Source: Pelargonium cotyledonis (lineage: Eukaryota; Streptophyta; Magnoliopsida; Geraniales; Geraniaceae). From it: a stretch of DNA of 28,544 nucleotides. Shown piece by piece: positions 1 through 12,098 of the stretch. Below the pieces are notes generated by a model, which made no database searches, had not been told where the DNA came from, and saw only the letters and a list, made by a program, of their open reading frames with translations. The translations under genes and the position numbers were made by a program. Each line of letters opens with the position of its first letter. Within the stretch, counting starts at the first letter, position 1. The stretch spans positions 1 through 28,544 of the forward strand of contig JAYMTA010000450.1 of NCBI GenBank assembly GCA_036897625.1, written 5' to 3'.

Positions 1-1
1 G

Positions 2-1264
2 CCCCAGGTTTTCGATGAAATGTCTAACCCAGATATTGTGTCGTGGAACGCTTTGATTTGTGGGTTGGCTCAAGGAAGCAGACCTCATGAATCCATTGCC
101 TTGTTTTGTAGGATGAGAGAGGAGAAGGCAATGAAGCCAGATGGGATCTCAGTTATTGGTGCTCTCTCAGCTTGCTCGCAATTGGGCGCATTCGAAGTAG
201 GTGAAAATGTTCATGAGTACGTAAAAGAAGAGAAATTGGACATGAAGACAGGAGTGTGTAATGCAGTTATTGATATGTATGCAAAATGTGGGTTTGTGGA
301 AAAGGCCTATATGGTTTTTGTAGGTATGAGATGTGCCAAGTGTGTCATAACATGGAACACCATGATCATGGCATTTGCCATGAATGGCGATGGTTACAAG
401 GCGCTTGAGCTATTTGATCAAATGGGTAAAGCTAGAGTGCAACAGGATGATGTATCGTACCTTGGAGCTCTATACGCGTGCAACCACGCTGGGCTAGTGG
501 AAGACGGGATTAGGTTGTTCAATTCAATGACAGACAGGGGGATGAGGCGAAATGTGAAGCATTATGGGAGTGTGGTTGATTTATTGGGTCGAGCTGGAAG
601 GCTTCAGGAGGCTTATGAGATTATAAATTCCATGCCAATAGTACCTAATGAGGTTGTTTGGCATAGCCTGCTCTGTGCCTCCAAGACTTGCAGGAATGTG
701 GAAATGGCGGAAGTTGCCTCGAAGAAGTTAGAGGAGATCGGGTCCAACAGAAGTGGGGATTTCGTGTTGTTATCTAATGTCTATGCAACGCAAATGAGAT
801 GGGACGATGTGGGAAGGGTGAGGCAGGCAATGCAGAGCAAGGATGTGAGGAAGATACCAGGGTTTAGCTACATTACTGTGGATGGTGTGAGGCACGCCTT
901 TTACAATGGCGATCAGAATCACTCGAAGTGGAGGGAAATTTACGCAAAGCTTGACAAGATCAGGTGCAGGGTGGGAAAATATGGATACGCGGCTGAGACA
1001 AGTCCAGTGTTGCATGACATTGGGGAGGAGGACAAGGAGAATGCACTGTGCCATCACAGTGAGAAGTTAGCTGTGGCTTTTGGTTTGATTAGTACCAGTG
1101 AAGGAACTACACTTCAAGTGATCAAGAATCTTAGGATATGTGGTGATTGTCATTCTATGATGAAGATTATATCACTAGTTTATGCTCGTGAAATCATAGT
1201 TCGGGATCGGTCTAGGTTTCACAGATTTAAAGATGGTAACTGTTCCTGCAGTGACTATTGGTAA
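2..1264 (+). CDS. PPR protein, PLS-DYW class (3' part; 5' end outside window)
   Basis: This is the C-terminal part of a pentatricopeptide-repeat protein of the PLS-DYW subfamily. These nuclear-encoded factors enter mitochondria or plastids, bind one RNA site and deaminate a cytidine to uridine. The frame is open from base 2 (PQVFDEM, a typical repeat end) into the first ATG at 20, so the true start lies upstream. Counting from that Met, PPR motifs fill about residues 1-210 (VSWNALI, NAVIDMYAKCG, TWNTMI, YGSVVDLLGRAG), E/E+ motifs about 210-300, and the DYW domain about 320-414. The deaminase signature is complete: HSE at 346-348, CGDC at 374-377, then CSC and the terminal DYW immediately before TAA. 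There are no introns in this part, as is usual for the family. The organelle target site cannot be deduced because the N-terminal repeats are missing. Family assignment is certain; the orthologue is not named. Confidence 0.96.
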   Translation, partial: PQVFDEMSNPDIVSWNALICGLAQGSRPHESIALFCRMREEKAMKPDGISVIGALSACSQLGAFEVGENVHEYVKEEKLDMKTGVCNAVIDMYAKCGFVEKAYMVFVGMRCAKCVITWNTMIMAFAMNGDGYKALELFDQMGKARVQQDDVSYLGALYACNHAGLVEDGIRLFNSMTDRGMRRNVKHYGSVVDLLGRAGRLQEAYEIINSMPIVPNEVVWHSLLCASKTCRNVEMAEVASKKLEEIGSNRSGDFVLLSNVYATQMRWDDVGRVRQAMQSKDVRKIPGFSYITVDGVRHAFYNGDQNHSKWREIYAKLDKIRCRVGKYGYAAETSPVLHDIGEEDKENALCHHSEKLAVAFGLISTSEGTTLQVIKNLRICGDCHSMMKIISLVYAREIIVRDRSRFHRFKDGNCSCSDYW

Positions 1265-1528
1265 CATTCATTTGTTGCGAACATTTTAGAAAGATTATAA
1301 TTTGAAAATGTATTCTTGGAATTTATGAAAGGGAAGAGCTATAAAGTAACAATTTGGAACTCTCATTGACAATTGACTGTACATGATGATTCACAGTTTC
1401 ACACCTATAATTTGTATACTCTTTTTGTGCATTTTGCAATTCCAGCATAAATGTAAGTTCACATTAACATCTTCGCTACATAGAAGCAGTGGATTTGATA
1501 ATTATTTACACAATAATACTATCGATAC
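1265..1528. other. Convergent 3' UTR / intergenic spacer
   Basis: AT-rich spacer between the stop of the PPR gene and the stop of the next gene on the opposite strand. It should contain both 3' UTRs. AATAAA-like and TATAAT-like stretches occur, but no convincing poly(A) site can be singled out, and no ORF or RNA gene is seen. Confidence 0.6.
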
Positions 1529-4511
1529 CTAGAGAAGCTCCCACTCGGATTCACAGATATCATGCATTGGTGAATTTCTTTTATCTTCTATATTAAGAAC
1601 TGGCTTCGCACTTTCTGCACATTGATGGTTGGATCCAGCATCATCTGAATACCATACTGCAAGCTGCTCATACTCTTCCTTCCTTGCCGTCTTCCTTCTC
1701 AAAGAGAGCACTTTACAAATCTTTTTCTGTATTGAAGAATACTCAATTAAAGGCAACAATAATTGAATGAGCTTAAACGCAAGTAAGTGAAAAAGTTTAC
1801 CTTGTACGTCCTGCTTTTGCCTTTCCGCTGAGGAACAAAATGGAGTTCATCTCCATTCACCACAACACATGTTTCCTCGAGCTTATGATGATCACTCTGT
1901 TGATCGGTTTCCAAATCCTGTTCAGAAGAGTTCTTACTGTTGATCTCATCCTCATCACTGTTATCCTCTTCACCTGCAAAAATTGAGTGGCACCATTCAG
2001 ATAACTCGATATGACAAAGAAGCAAGATGCTAAATGCTACAACATGAATACTATATGCAGGATAAGAAAAGAAGAATAATTTGGTGGAAAGTTTAGTACC
2101 AAAGACAACTAAGATCAAGCTCAGTCCACAATTGTAAAGTATTCAATTCTATTCATAAGTAGGTTTTAGACGTTCATTAAAAATACTTTATCCGTCCCAA
2201 AATGCGTGTCTTGGTTTCCATTTTTGAGAAAAATTAAGATGAAATTAGTTAGTATTACATTTCTTCTTGTAACCCCATGAACCTGTTTTGTAACAAATTA
2301 AAGAGATTCCAACTAATTATAGAGATACTACTATTGGCAATTCGTATATAAGTACATACTTAACTTCCTAAAAAAGAAAGAGAACACTATTTTGAGAAAA
2401 AAATGTAAGAAAAACCGGACACTCATTTTGGAATGGAGGGAGTAGTACATAAGATAATAGCCAGGAACCCGGAAGGCAGAAAATAAGCATGCAAGTCTGA
2501 GAGAAGTATTCTTGAATGTCATTCGCTGGTATGTCAACAGAAGACCACACCAGGCTTTCTGGCACTATTAACATTAAATGGGCATTGTGAAGAAAAGTAG
2601 CAAGATGATATAAAGATTTGGAAAAATTCAGGGATTTCCAACTAAGGATTGAAGAGCATACAGAGTAGATGATCGATAGGAGTGGGCTTACATTATCAGA
2701 ACATTTGATTTAAAATTTACCCTGCAAATCCCAATATTGCCTTCTAGATATGACCCCACATTCCTCACGCTACTAAACAATAAAGACCCCAAAAAAAAAG
2801 ATTAATCTCCAACTACCCAAAACAAGAGCAAAAATTTCAGCACAGGCAGCTTTGAAGGATATCTGAGGTTGTTCCTCTTGTCATTGTTAGTGAAATTAAT
2901 GAACTCCATATAGAGGAATCAATCTCCCATCTATTTTCTCATTTCTTTACCTCAAACAATTGGAGGCAAAATAGGATAAATGAATACGCATCTTTTATAT
3001 AGTTACATTGATGTATGATATTTTATATCTATATATATAATATAAATTGGCTCAACAAAAGTCTTAGTTGAAGAAAACCATTTTTTCGGTTGTAAATCAT
3101 ATTCTAAAGTTGGCTAGTTTTGCATGTCAAGTTCTTCCCCATTACGCATACTTGACTTACCATTATCAAGAACATTCTTTCACAGTGTAATTAGTAAGGA
3201 AATGATTTTGCCTTATGCATTCAAATAGGACACAGTAATACCTGAATTGGAAGCAACAGCCTCCTTAACACTGATGTCACAGCATTGCCCATCCCCACTC
3301 ATTGCGGATTTTACCATAATGTGGCTTGAAGACATGTCTGCAGCAGCAACTAATAACAAATTAGTACCCAGGGGGAGGGAAAGGAAAGACAAATAAAAAA
3401 ATCTGAGGTTACCATTTGATTCAGCAAATCCACTACAACAAGAAAGCCTGAACTCCATTTCATTATCAATGGATCTCGCCAACACACTCTTCTCACCAGA
3501 TGGGCCATCAAATGAAACATCGGATTCATAATGGTTAGCATCTTTAATCTCATCACACCCTGAAACACTTGTAGCCATTCCTTTACACGACTCTTCGTGA
3601 AAGTCACGTAAGTGCTGAAGAAAACCTGATTCTCTGTCTGAAGATCCTTTCATTGAAGTGCTTGCACCTGCCATCACAAATGGGAACTGATTCTTCTGTT
3701 CAGTATTTATTTTCCAATTATGACTTAGGTAGTCCTGCATACTCCCATCTTCATTTTGGGCTGAATACAATTCTGAACATGATCCACTAAGAGAATCAGC
3801 TGCCGATGACACAGATGAAGAATTTACACTGCTAAACCCATGGAAAGATGATGCAAGGTTCTCAACTTCCGCATCAATCACTTTGGGAATAGCCAGCACT
3901 CTCTCAGCTTCAACATTTTTAGGCACCTCCTGTCTACCCGCTTTTGATTTTTTACAGTCACAGATAGCAGCATACTTGTCCACAGACAAGTCAGAATCCC
4001 CATTTTTCAGAGGATCAACTGAAGATGGAAGAATCAAATCTTGAATGACATCTGAATAGAACTTTTTAACACTATGACCAACTGTCTCCACCTGGCTCTC
4101 AACATAGCTAACTACATCCTGCTCAAGAAATAACAAAGTATAAGCTAATGGAGGGAAACTACCAGCTTTACTTGGACCAAGTATTAAAGAGTGAAACAGA
4201 CATGTCATAGAAGACAAGGACACCGGATCCAACATAAAATGATCTGTGATCATCTCTATTACGAAGAAGAGATAACCGTGTAAAGGCTAAAGACCCAATG
4301 GAATCTAGCAGTATACCCATTGGGACTTCCAAGGGACTGAATTAATCCCCTTGACCTTCAAAGAGGTTAGAAATGGCTCAAAGTTGGTTTACGAGGAATG
4401 ATAAGAAAAATAAAAATAAAATACCTGATACATATCTTCTTCCACCTCCAATAACATTGTTTCATACTTCTGGTAAATATGGCCAACCCAGTGTATACCT
4501 TTCAGATCCAT
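1529..4511 (-). CDS. Uncharacterised acidic plant protein, five coding exons, 419 aa
   Basis: Spliced gene read on the minus strand: exons 4511-4425, 4118-3413, 3337-3242, 1973-1801 and 1726-1529, all with GT-AG introns and matching phases (0, 1, 1, 0). The total is 1260 bases, giving 419 residues plus stop. The protein starts MDLKGIHWVGHIYQKYETML and continues with a conserved-looking helical segment (YVESQVETVGHSVKKFYSDV, exon 2 start). A long Ser/Asp/Glu-rich, probably disordered middle follows, then an acidic patch (EEDNSDEDE) and a basic helical stretch (KKICKVLSLRRKTARKEEYEQL, about residues 354-375) before the end ESEWELL. There is no signal peptide or membrane segment. The first-exon motif and the basic C-terminal helix feel like a conserved plant-only family known from Arabidopsis as 'hypothetical', but I cannot name it and assign no function. 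The start is the first ATG of the mature message and sits in a good context (GTCAAAATGG). Exon structure is well supported by phase agreement. Confidence 0.85.
2184..2444. mobile_element. Stowaway-like MITE (Tc1/mariner type), in intron 3 of the 419-aa gene
   Basis: The left end TA-CTTTATCCGTCCCAAAATG and the right end CATTTTGGAATGGAGGGAG-TA form imperfect terminal inverted repeats flanked by TA. The consensus CTCCCTCCGTCCC end and the TA target duplication are the hallmark of Stowaway MITEs, moved in trans by mariner-like transposase. The element is about 260 bp, non-coding, and lies inside the intron between 1974 and 3241. Confidence 0.85.
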
Positions 4512-5934
4512 TTTGACCAACTCCACAATAACAGGATTTCTTCCACTATCGTATAGTTAAAATGATGATGGCTCAGCTAACAACCTGTAGTCATTTAGAA
4601 AATTTAGTACGCACTCACAGGAAACATAATTTACATAAAGGTTGAGAGCTATAATATTCTGTCTATAAGAAAAATGGTGATCAAGAATTCAAGATAGCAT
4701 GGAGTGTTCATTAGTTAACAGATAAAACAATCATTCTTTCTGCTGTTGATATTATGTTAGGCAGAGACAAATTCCGGCTGTGCATAATCTTAATGAAAAG
4801 AAAGGGTTAGGACTTAGGTAAATACAAAGTAGCAGCAGTTTAAAGAAATAGTCAAAGAAGCCTGCAACTTATACAGCTAAATGTGTACCAACAATCATTG
4901 ATGGCAAAATTTATTGATATCATACATGCATCACAACAAAGAGTTGCAAGACAAAGACATATCTTAATTAAACAGGTCTGAGTTTCTTCACATGACACCC
5001 AAATTTTGCAATTGATGTTGTGGATAAGTTGCAAGACAAAGACATATCCCAATTTAAACAGGTCTGAATTTCTTCAGATGACAATTAAAGATATGGATAA
5101 GGCACAACATCCTCAATATTTACAAACTGCAGAGCAGGCAAGCAGCCAAACGATCATGTAGGTAATGATAAAGATATTCATACCACCAGGTCCACCACCC
5201 TGTGATTTGTTTTTCATCAACCAATCGCATAAGTTGCCAGATATGATAATGCAAGAAAAATCCTAATCTCCCAGAATAAGTTTGGCCATGCTCATAAAAT
5301 GAATTATCAATCCACAATTTTTAATGCTTTGACTTAGTGTAAATTCCAAAACACAACTATTTCTAAGAAGAAATCCTATAGTTAAGCAACAGAAGTATCC
5401 TGCCAAGCCAAGCTCTATATCACCAAAAAATTATAATATCCATAGATACCAATCTTTACAATACAAGTTTCTACAATTCCCAGCTCAAAATCAAAACTTG
5501 CAAGTTGCAATCCAGCTCAAAACGGGGGCTTCAAGCAATTTCCAATATCTAACCCAGCTAGTCCATTACTACCCACACATGTCCTGCAACACCCCAAAAA
5601 TTAAATAAAAACAAGAAACTATCCATCTATATGCATATTTAGCAGGATGAGCACACTACATACCCACAAAACTGTCAAAAACAAGCACAAAACTTGATGC
5701 CACACAAAAATTGCACCATGAAATTAATTGCTACCCAACAATCAGAGCAAGAAGAATGATCCGAAAGGCTTAAATCCCTCTGCTAGTTTCAACAAAAAAA
5801 AACATCCAGAAGAGGAGGAAGAGAGGGATATTGGTTTGATGATAAATTTGAAAAATTGAAGAACAGAAGCTTACGTGTAGGGGGGGATGGAGAACACCCA
5901 GAAGCTAAAAGAACTCCAGAAGTCATCGAGAGAA
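4512..5934 (-). other. 5' UTR of the 419-aa gene with a ~1.3-kb leader intron
   Basis: On the minus strand a good donor (CTACAC|GTAAGC) begins at 5874. A plausible acceptor lies just before the ATG exon (about 4555-4575, near TATACGATAG), so the leader is probably spliced with an intron of roughly 1.3 kb. Short open frames in this span have no family features and are treated as chance. Leader introns of this kind often raise expression in plants. The exact acceptor and transcription start need transcript data. Confidence 0.55.
4943..5112. repeat. 85-bp tandem duplication in the leader intron
   Basis: Two adjacent copies begin with GTTGCAAGACAAAGACATAT at 4943 and 5028. Both continue through CAGGTCTGA(G/A)TTTCTTCA(C/G)ATGACA. 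The offset is 85 bp, and the copies differ by scattered substitutions and a short indel, so this is a local duplication that has aged. Confidence 0.85.
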
Positions 5935-5945
5935 TTATATATATA
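5935..5945 (-). promoter_or_regulatory. Candidate TATA box for the 419-aa gene
   Basis: The minus strand reads TATATATATAA followed by a CT-rich stretch (TTCTCTCG), which is typical of plant core promoters. Transcription would start near 5905, upstream of the leader-intron donor at 5874. The placement is inferred; AT-rich DNA makes chance matches common. Confidence 0.45.
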
Positions 5946-6640
5946 CACAATTCAAAACACCCATTTCAGTTTTACTTCTGATGGCCCCAAAATACCAAAT
6001 GCTTCAGGGAACGGAGAGAGGAACAGAGACGTAGAGCCGCAGTTCACTTCTGGGGTTTTGGTATATTATTTTCGATTAATTATTGTTGTTTTAAAACTCC
6101 TTGTCCGACACGTGTAAAGAACAATACATATTTTTTTATTCAGAAAATGAATTTTTGAAAAAGACAATTTTTTTAAGGGAAGGAAAAGAATTGAATCTAC
6201 TTTGGACCAACTAAATCAATAAAAAATTATCTTCTAATAGAACATTTATATGTTGAAAATGTATTTTTCTCTTCCTTTTGTAAAATACTGGCTTATATAT
6301 CTATTGGGTGTTCATGGACGGGTTATCTTTCTCTTTATAGAAATAGACAACTCAATCCGCTCGTTGCGAGTTGAAATTTTGCAAACCATAAATTAGAGAG
6401 AAGAAAAATATAATCATACAAAGCAAAGCAAACTGATAGTGGTTGTTCAGAAGCAATGAATATAGGCCATGTATTTTTCTCTCTTCTTTCTCTTGTGTGA
6501 GTGTGTGAAACCTTATATCTCATGCAACATAATTATTTATAGAACACATTTCATGCAAGCAAGCAAGCATGGAATTGCTTGGCTGGCTTTGGCTTTGGCT
6601 TTGAAAATGCTTGACCAAAACCCAATATACATGATTTCAT
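5946..6640. other. Intergenic region, no gene seen
   Basis: AT-rich spacer upstream of the 419-aa gene and downstream of the NECAP-like gene. It holds simple-sequence tracts: (GCAA)n near 6554-6570 and TTTGGC repeats near 6584-6603. The open frames at 5887-6117 and 6335-6523 lack any family resemblance. Confidence 0.5.
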
Positions 6641-6836
6641 AAAAGCATTTCTCAATAATGCATGTAGTCCACAGATTTAGACTTTGAACCAACTTTCACT
6701 ACATGTAGTATTTACCAGAAAAGCTTAATCTTTTGAACAAATTGTTCCTAAAGATTGCAAATAACATCTATGGCATCACAAACCCCAAACCCATTCAAAA
6801 TTTGGCATTTTAGTATACACAAGTTCATGTACCAAT
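6641..6836 (-). other. Probable 3' UTR of the NECAP-like gene
   Basis: AT-rich sequence directly downstream of the TAG at 6839-6837. It holds no conserved ORF. The poly(A) signal is not certain. Confidence 0.45.
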
Positions 6837-9800
6837 CTACTTGGCTACTTGAAAATCCCCAAAATCATCATCAGCTACCTCTTCTGTGCTCTGTTTTTCA
6901 TGAGTGTGTGGTTCCTTTATGTCAACTGTTGTGTCTGAGGCAGCTCCTTCAATTTTGAAACTGGGGGAGAAAGTTGTTGGAAACTCATAGACAGTGCCTA
7001 CTGGCGAAAGTGGTGGCGGTGGCGGTTTTATACTAATGGAAGAATGTTCTTTCCCATAGTTCTCCTTGTTCTCCAAGGAGAGATTGTTCAGGCCCTGCTC
7101 AAAAAACTTGGACTTGACGATACCACCAGTTTTCTGTCAACACCAAAATGGGCAAAACTTTTAACATTCAATATCTGAGCTTGACTTACCTAATCAAGTT
7201 GTCAAGAAGTGAGTGGTCTTACATTCTTTAGATTGAGGACAAGTTTTTCGCCTTCTTTTATACTATAATCAACTGATGAAGCGGTCTGGTAATGCTGTTC
7301 CATCTCCTCTGCCGTTTTCTTTTTGCTCAGATACCTTCATAGAAACAAGAAATGTGACTAATAAGATTTGAGTTTTAGTGCTGCAAAGTATAGAATATGA
7401 GCCATGAAAACTATCAACAACTTTCAGGAAACAGGACAAATTTTAAGCAACTTGCAAATATATAGCATGTGATTAAGATTTCACTGAAGTAGGTGAATAC
7501 TTCATATGATCATGCAATGCTGCTTGGAAATCATATGCTTCTGTTCTTTCTCGAAATCCTAGGCCAATGAAAGCATGGCGTACACGACCATCTGCAGATC
7601 CAAGGTAATTAGTACATACTCGAAATAATAATTTCCAAATAGGAACCACAAAGCCAGCAGTAGAAAAGTAGGGGTCAACAGTTTACAAAGTTATGCATGA
7701 TATAGAAAGGGTAACAGTTTTCAAAGTTATTTGAGTTTATTGCATTTCTAGTATATTAACTACAGTATCATAGTTCCACTCACCAGCAAACAAATTTAGA
7801 CTAGTTTGGGAAACAAATAATTCAATCATATGAATTTAATGTAACTCAAAACGACACCTCTTTGATCATTACATAGAGAGCAATACTACTTGGAGACATG
7901 TCGAGTTTGACTGAAACAAGTAGGGATGAACTGTGTAAGTCAGTGTACATGAGACATTTACAATTAGCAGGAATCCATTTATCAAGTTGTTAAGTAAAGT
8001 TGTAAACGTGAAACAAAGTTATTTGGCTAGTCTTATTAAAGGACTATGATACAAAATACCTTATTGGTTCTAGCATTACAAGCTATAAAAGCATTTTGTA
8101 ACACATTGATAAACAGTTTTTGTTAGACTTATATTGTAAGGTTTAGATTATGAACAGTCATTTAAATGTAGGTAGCCTGCGTGACCAAATGAATTGGGTA
8201 GAAAATTCTAACCCTTCATATCTAGACTGAATGGAATTACTAAACTACTGACGCCCATACTGATAAAAACACCCATTGACAAAAAGAGCCATCTCAGCAA
8301 ATGAGGACTTGATTTTGAAGACCTGGGGAGAGTGACACAAATATGATTATATGAACAAAACTATGATTTATTAAATTTTAGTTTGGATGTAACTAGCATC
8401 TACTTGTAGTTAAAGCTTCACTATATCAGAGACTCTATTCTACATTTTCACACTCTATGTAAGAAGTATATATCAAGGTTTTGAGGAAATTGCATGAACT
8501 CCAATGCCTTCTTCCTACCCTTAGCACATTGGTAGAGCAGATACATAAACCAATGTCCTGGATCATAATTTTCATACCCTCTAACTAGGTAACTCCTGAC
8601 GACTAAAATTTTCATAATCATGCAAGCCATTATGAAAAATTCTCTCATTGACAAGGATTGACAGTGTCTATGAAAATAAAATTAACTGCTTTGCTGAACT
8701 CAACTCTTGTATTTTTTTCTCACTTTGAAGTTATTTCATTGAAATTTATTGGGTTGGAGTTTCGGGTGAGATGGATTTATTTCATAATCAGGTACTGATG
8801 ACTATGGTCATATATAATTCACTCATCCTAAAGGGTCTAATATACAGCAAACAGAAACAAGCTGAACAAAAATTGTAATGAGAGGAAGGTATAGTAGCTC
8901 ACCAATGTTCTCTTCAATGCGAAGAACAAAATATCTGCAGAAGAAAGCATTTCAATTTAGACAACCTCACATTCAGGTCATATAATCAATGATTTACGTC
9001 TCATAAAGATGGTTGTAGAATCGCGATACAAATCATGAATCGAGAAGGGAATTGATATCAGGAATTGTATCGTATTGGAAGATACAAACAGAATTGCACA
9101 AAATTTAAATAGTGTTATAAGATAAATATATCGTATCATGAATCGCGAGTCAGGTAAAAATCAAGCCCTCCAAAGATACAAACATTATTTTGCATCTTTT
9201 GGTTCCGAGCTGTGAATAGTATCGTGAATTGCGATATTTGACAGCCAAATCTTAAACCTGATGTTGATTAAACTAACTATTCTATTTTGAGCACCTTGAT
9301 ATAACATTATCCTTAAACAATCATAGTTTTTGGATTCATTTAAGAGAAAAGAGAGCCAACCTGCTGCTGTCAATTACAGCCTCCACTGGATGTGGTTCTC
9401 CTTTTCTTAAAAATGCCTGAGCATATAATTCACCTAATTGGATATATCAAAATAATGTTAAATAAGAGAATAATAGCACAGATTTAAATACATGATGATT
9501 CCACTCTAATAGCAACTCAATGACGACCAGATGCTATACCTGTGGTCTTGTCTTCAAGTCTTATAATGCACTCTTCTCCTTTGCTAAGTACTTTCAATGC
9601 ACCATCCCACGCCCACTTATTGACATTCCATTCATCAGCCCTGAAATGAACTACAAAAGTGAAAATATATCTTGAACATGCCTAAACTACAATTTCAGCA
9701 GTAAGATGTAGTGAACGTGTATCTGGATTTCTGTCATGAAAGATCTGCCTGAAGTGCTGAAAAAACAACTAAAAAAGTGTTTGGTAGAAATATAAAACAT

Positions 9801-11358
9801 TAACTGAATATTGAAACATTATACAATTAACTATATATGAACAAGAAAAAAGTTGAGTAAGAACCTGTAGGAAGCTGCACTTTTCCTTGGGGGTATCTGC
9901 ATAAATAATACTATCAGTTTTACGACAATGGCTGCAAAACCATCCATACAAAAGACTAAAGGATATTCTCAGATATCTTATCAAATAATGGAATTGTTAT
10001 TTAAACAAGTTTGTCCACATATACAAAGTGACTCAAATCTCAAAGAAGAAGAAAAATATTGTAGTGATTATTATACTTCACTAGCTGCACTTAAGATCAA
10101 ATCAAATTTATAGATTAACTGTCCAGTCCAGCTACACTTAAGATCAAATCATATGCAAGCATAGACCCCAAGGGTTTCGCTTCGCTCGCATAATGCATAT
10201 GCAATATGACTCGAAAAGGTCCAAGAAGCATCACATTGGGACAGGATAGACCTATTCTGGTATAAGATTGAACATGCAATGCAGGTCTGAATTATATACA
10301 TCTATAAATATGATATGACATTAAAGCCTAGAGCACATCGAAGCAACTTACTTTAGGTCTGAATAAAATTTAAACAGTTTTTCGAGTGAGCAAACTCAAC
10401 TACAAAATGCTAATCATAAATGGACCAATAAACAGACAATGTAAACAGCAGGGGAACCAACATAAGACGCATACTAAAACTTAAACTGACAGAGAAATTA
10501 GGAAGCAAACACATCCACCAATAACACTTATAATATGGATGCAAGCTGGAAAAAACTCAAAGTCCAAAGTTTAACTGAAATCTCCATTGCTCCAACGGGC
10601 AAGAGACGATGTGTTACTGAACTTCCCCTAAAACAATGACAATGCCCAACACTGCTAGTTTAAAGCATAGACACAGAACATGTATACATCATTCACCCCA
10701 ACAAATAATAGAGATTGCATATGTAAGCACGTTGCAACTCGTAGACATCACTGAACACCACAAGCTTACCCTTTATGCTAAACTGAATTTAGTAGCAATC
10801 AAATCGAGTATCACAATTGGAATATATGGAAAAGGAGATCTAAGCGACATATTTTGCATACTAAGAGATCACCAATTCCAGTTCCACACAACCAAACAAA
10901 GCATCACTATTTTCTCAGAAGTTTTGCACTAAATTTTTTGATATGATCAAGTGTAGTCTTAAACTAATGACACCATTACACACAAATGGTTTCTATTTCT
11001 CAGTTTCATCTGCAAATAAGGATACAACATAATGTTGTTCAATCAAGATAATTACAGACTGTCGAATGCAGCTTAAATTTTCCTTTCATCTAAGCCAAAA
11101 TCTTTCCTTTTGTAATCCAAATATTCGTTCAAATTCAAAAATCAAGCAAACCCTAAAATAAAAATCAAGAATTTGCAACTGATTCCATGAACCCACAATC
11201 AAAATCACCAGAAAATTTCACAAAAGTTCATATATGTTGAGAAAAATTCGCACCAGATAAACGTAGCACTCAGAGACATTAAAAAGAAGAAGCTCCATGG
11301 GCTCAATCTCCTCGTTCACCTCTGCAGAATCATTCGAAACCTTCGCTTCCGCCTCCAT
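6837..11358 (-). CDS. NECAP-like protein (PHear domain), adaptin-ear-binding coat-associated, eight exons, 280 aa
   Basis: Minus-strand exons: 11358-11254, 9896-9865, 9640-9540, 9433-9361, 8934-8903, 7591-7501, 7334-7223 and 7133-6837. All junctions are GT-AG and the phases agree (0, 2, 1, 2, 1, 2, 0). The sum is 843 bases, 280 residues plus stop. The PHear domain spans about residues 21-175: MELLLFNVSECYVYLIPPR, then DEWNVNKWAWDG, then DSSRYFVLRIEENIDGR, then HAFIGLGFRERTEAYDF and ALHDHMKYL. These are signature blocks of the NECAP family, whose members bind adaptor complexes and clathrin-coat accessory proteins during endocytosis and trafficking. The C-terminal third is disordered, with a proline run (PPPPPLSPVG) and an acidic aromatic end (DDDFGDFQVAK) that could serve as an adaptor-ear peptide. 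There is no signal peptide, as expected for a cytosolic coat protein. Exon 1 is separated from the rest by a 1.36-kb intron. The start is the only ATG giving the acidic N-terminus followed by the PHear strand. Confidence 0.95.
9000..9240. repeat. Degenerate repeat with recurring GAATCGCGATA-like motifs in an intron
   Basis: The motif GAATCGCGA/GAATTGCGATA together with ATCGTATC/ATCGTGAAT recurs at about 9017, 9041, 9068, 9130, 9140 and 9222 within intron 4 of the NECAP-like gene. It looks like the remains of a small non-autonomous element, but no clean ends were found. Confidence 0.3.
10084..10152. repeat. Short direct repeat in NECAP intron 1
   Basis: AGCT(G/A)CACTTAAGATCAAATCA occurs at 10084 and again at about 10130, 46 bp apart, within the first intron of the NECAP-like gene. 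No function is visible. Confidence 0.6.
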
Positions 11359-12098
11359 GATCCGAGTTTGTGCACCCAAAATTGGGATCAAAACCAGGAT
11401 TTTCAACACCAAACTAGCTTGACTGAAGTAGGGACCGCATAGGAATTATGCAAAATGATGTGGGTTTCCCCGACAAATAAAAATTCTGTTGTAATTGTAA
11501 ATACATTAGACGATCGGTCGTTTTGGGTAAAATTTTATATCGTGAGTGACTTACAGTTGGTCACTAAAATCGCATAATACTGTAATAGCTCATTAAAATA
11601 CTTTAATCTAACAGCACGTTAAGTAATCTTAAATTTATTTAGGGAAATATAAGTGAATTTTAAACCAAAATAATATAAAAATAGATTCTTCATTATATAT
11701 AAGTGCTAAAATTATATTTCATTTCATTTACTACCCTACATTACATTATATTTGTGAAAGAGAAACATAATTGTTGAAATTGATTATATGTATGTCGATG
11801 TTAGAGTTAAAATTGGATGAAACAAAATTTTGGTTATTGAGTTAAAACTATATGATATTTATTGGATAAAATATAGGGTTAATTACACGTAGCTGCTACG
11901 TATTATTGACTTAAGACAGATAGTCCTTATTAATTTTAAGTCGTGACAACCAGACCCTACAAATTTGACATTTAACAGATTGATCAGTTAAATCTAACTT
12001 AAACACACTATCTCTCGTCCGATTCCGATCCCGCGCCGGAAGTGGAACCTAGAAAAAGTGGAGATCCGCGTTCCGTTACCAACGGATTTAACAGCCTA
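11359..12098. promoter_or_regulatory. Divergent promoter region between NECAP-like gene and the 305-aa gene
   Basis: The two genes are transcribed away from each other, with 740 bp between start codons. The span is AT-rich. A 7-bp inverted repeat around one base, ACGTAGC-T-GCTACGT (11887-11901), carries two ACGT cores, the core bound by plant bZIP factors. No convincing TATA box was placed. Whether the promoter is truly shared is unknown. Confidence 0.45.

Noticed and set aside
5887..6117. 76-codon frame near the 419-aa gene promoter
   Set aside because: Runs antisense through the probable leader and TATA region of the 419-aa gene; composition is not coding-like.
10636..10932. 98-codon plus-strand frame
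   Set aside because: Lies inside the first intron of the well-phased NECAP-like gene on the other strand, and has no family motif.
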